Shown in pieces: positions 5,164-5,203 of a stretch of 5,203 nucleotides of DNA (its first letter is position 1; each line of letters opens with the position of its first letter). A program made the translations under genes and the position numbers. This DNA is from Methanoregula sp. (GTDB lineage: Archaea > Halobacteriota > Methanomicrobia > Methanomicrobiales > Methanospirillaceae). The notes under the pieces are model-generated. The model ran no database searches, had not been told where the DNA came from, and saw only the letters and a list, made by a program, of their open reading frames with translations. Location of the stretch: positions 1 through 5,203 of the forward strand of contig JAQWDG010000137.1 in assembly GCA_028705545.1 (NCBI GenBank), in the 5' to 3' direction.

Positions 5164-5203
5164 AACTTCCCCCGCACCTCACCGTCAAAGGAGGACACCT
5201 CCA
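5160..5203 (+). CDS. lysA: Diaminopimelate decarboxylase, N-terminal fragment
   Basis: Fourteen codons of a gene cut by the right edge, starting at GTG and reading (M/V)KLPPHLTVKGGHL. The LPPHLTVK-GHL opening matches archaeal diaminopimelate decarboxylases, the PLP enzymes that decarboxylate meso-diaminopimelate to lysine in the last pathway step. The GTG overlaps the dapL stop as GTGA and follows a GGAGG site, so the two are one operon. With so few residues the identity rests on this opening motif and on the dapL context; no catalytic residues are in view. Confidence 0.75.
   Translation, partial: MKLPPHLTVKGGHL

Noticed and set aside
1..5203. Mobile element, CRISPR array, tRNA, rRNA or defence system
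   Set aside because: Coding capacity is filled by housekeeping and conserved archaeal genes. I saw no regularly spaced repeats, terminal inverted repeats, transposase or integrase motifs, or tRNA-like folds.

Overview
The window reads as a moderately GC-rich euryarchaeal chromosome, most likely a methanogen of the order Methanomicrobiales (a Methanoregula-like lineage is a reasonable guess, but it is an inference). The support is: adjacent genes for DUF1890 and DUF1894, two protein families known mainly from methanogens; a two-subunit 2-oxoacid:ferredoxin oxidoreductase; lysine synthesis through LL-diaminopimelate aminotransferase; archaeal TATA-type promoter elements; oligo-T terminators without strong hairpins; and strong GGAGGTG-type ribosome binding sites at coupled genes. 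Coding density is high, and nearly all the long ORFs antisense to the real genes are GC-rich shadows.

Layout. The left three quarters is transcribed leftward (minus strand). Reading in the direction of transcription: cutA (3551-3871), the DUF1890 gene (2984-3475) overlapping the DUF1894 gene (2712-2996), a stand-alone receiver-domain response regulator (2213-2599), and an oxidoreductase operon made of a gamma-alpha fusion subunit (476-2137) and a TPP-binding beta subunit (479 to beyond the left edge). Oligo-T tracts after DUF1894 and after the response regulator, each followed by a TATA-like element, split this stretch into separate transcription units. The right quarter is transcribed rightward: dapL (4015-5163), overlapping the start of lysA (from 5160, cut by the window edge).

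How the genes work together. The alpha and beta subunits form one enzyme that oxidatively decarboxylates a 2-oxoacid to an acyl-CoA with ferredoxin as electron acceptor, or runs in reverse for carboxylation. dapL and lysA catalyse non-consecutive late steps of diaminopimelate and lysine synthesis. DUF1890 and DUF1894 are translationally coupled and probably act together, but their function is unknown; this pair is the most interesting content here. I see no mobile element, CRISPR array, tRNA or rRNA, and no clearly new multi-gene system.
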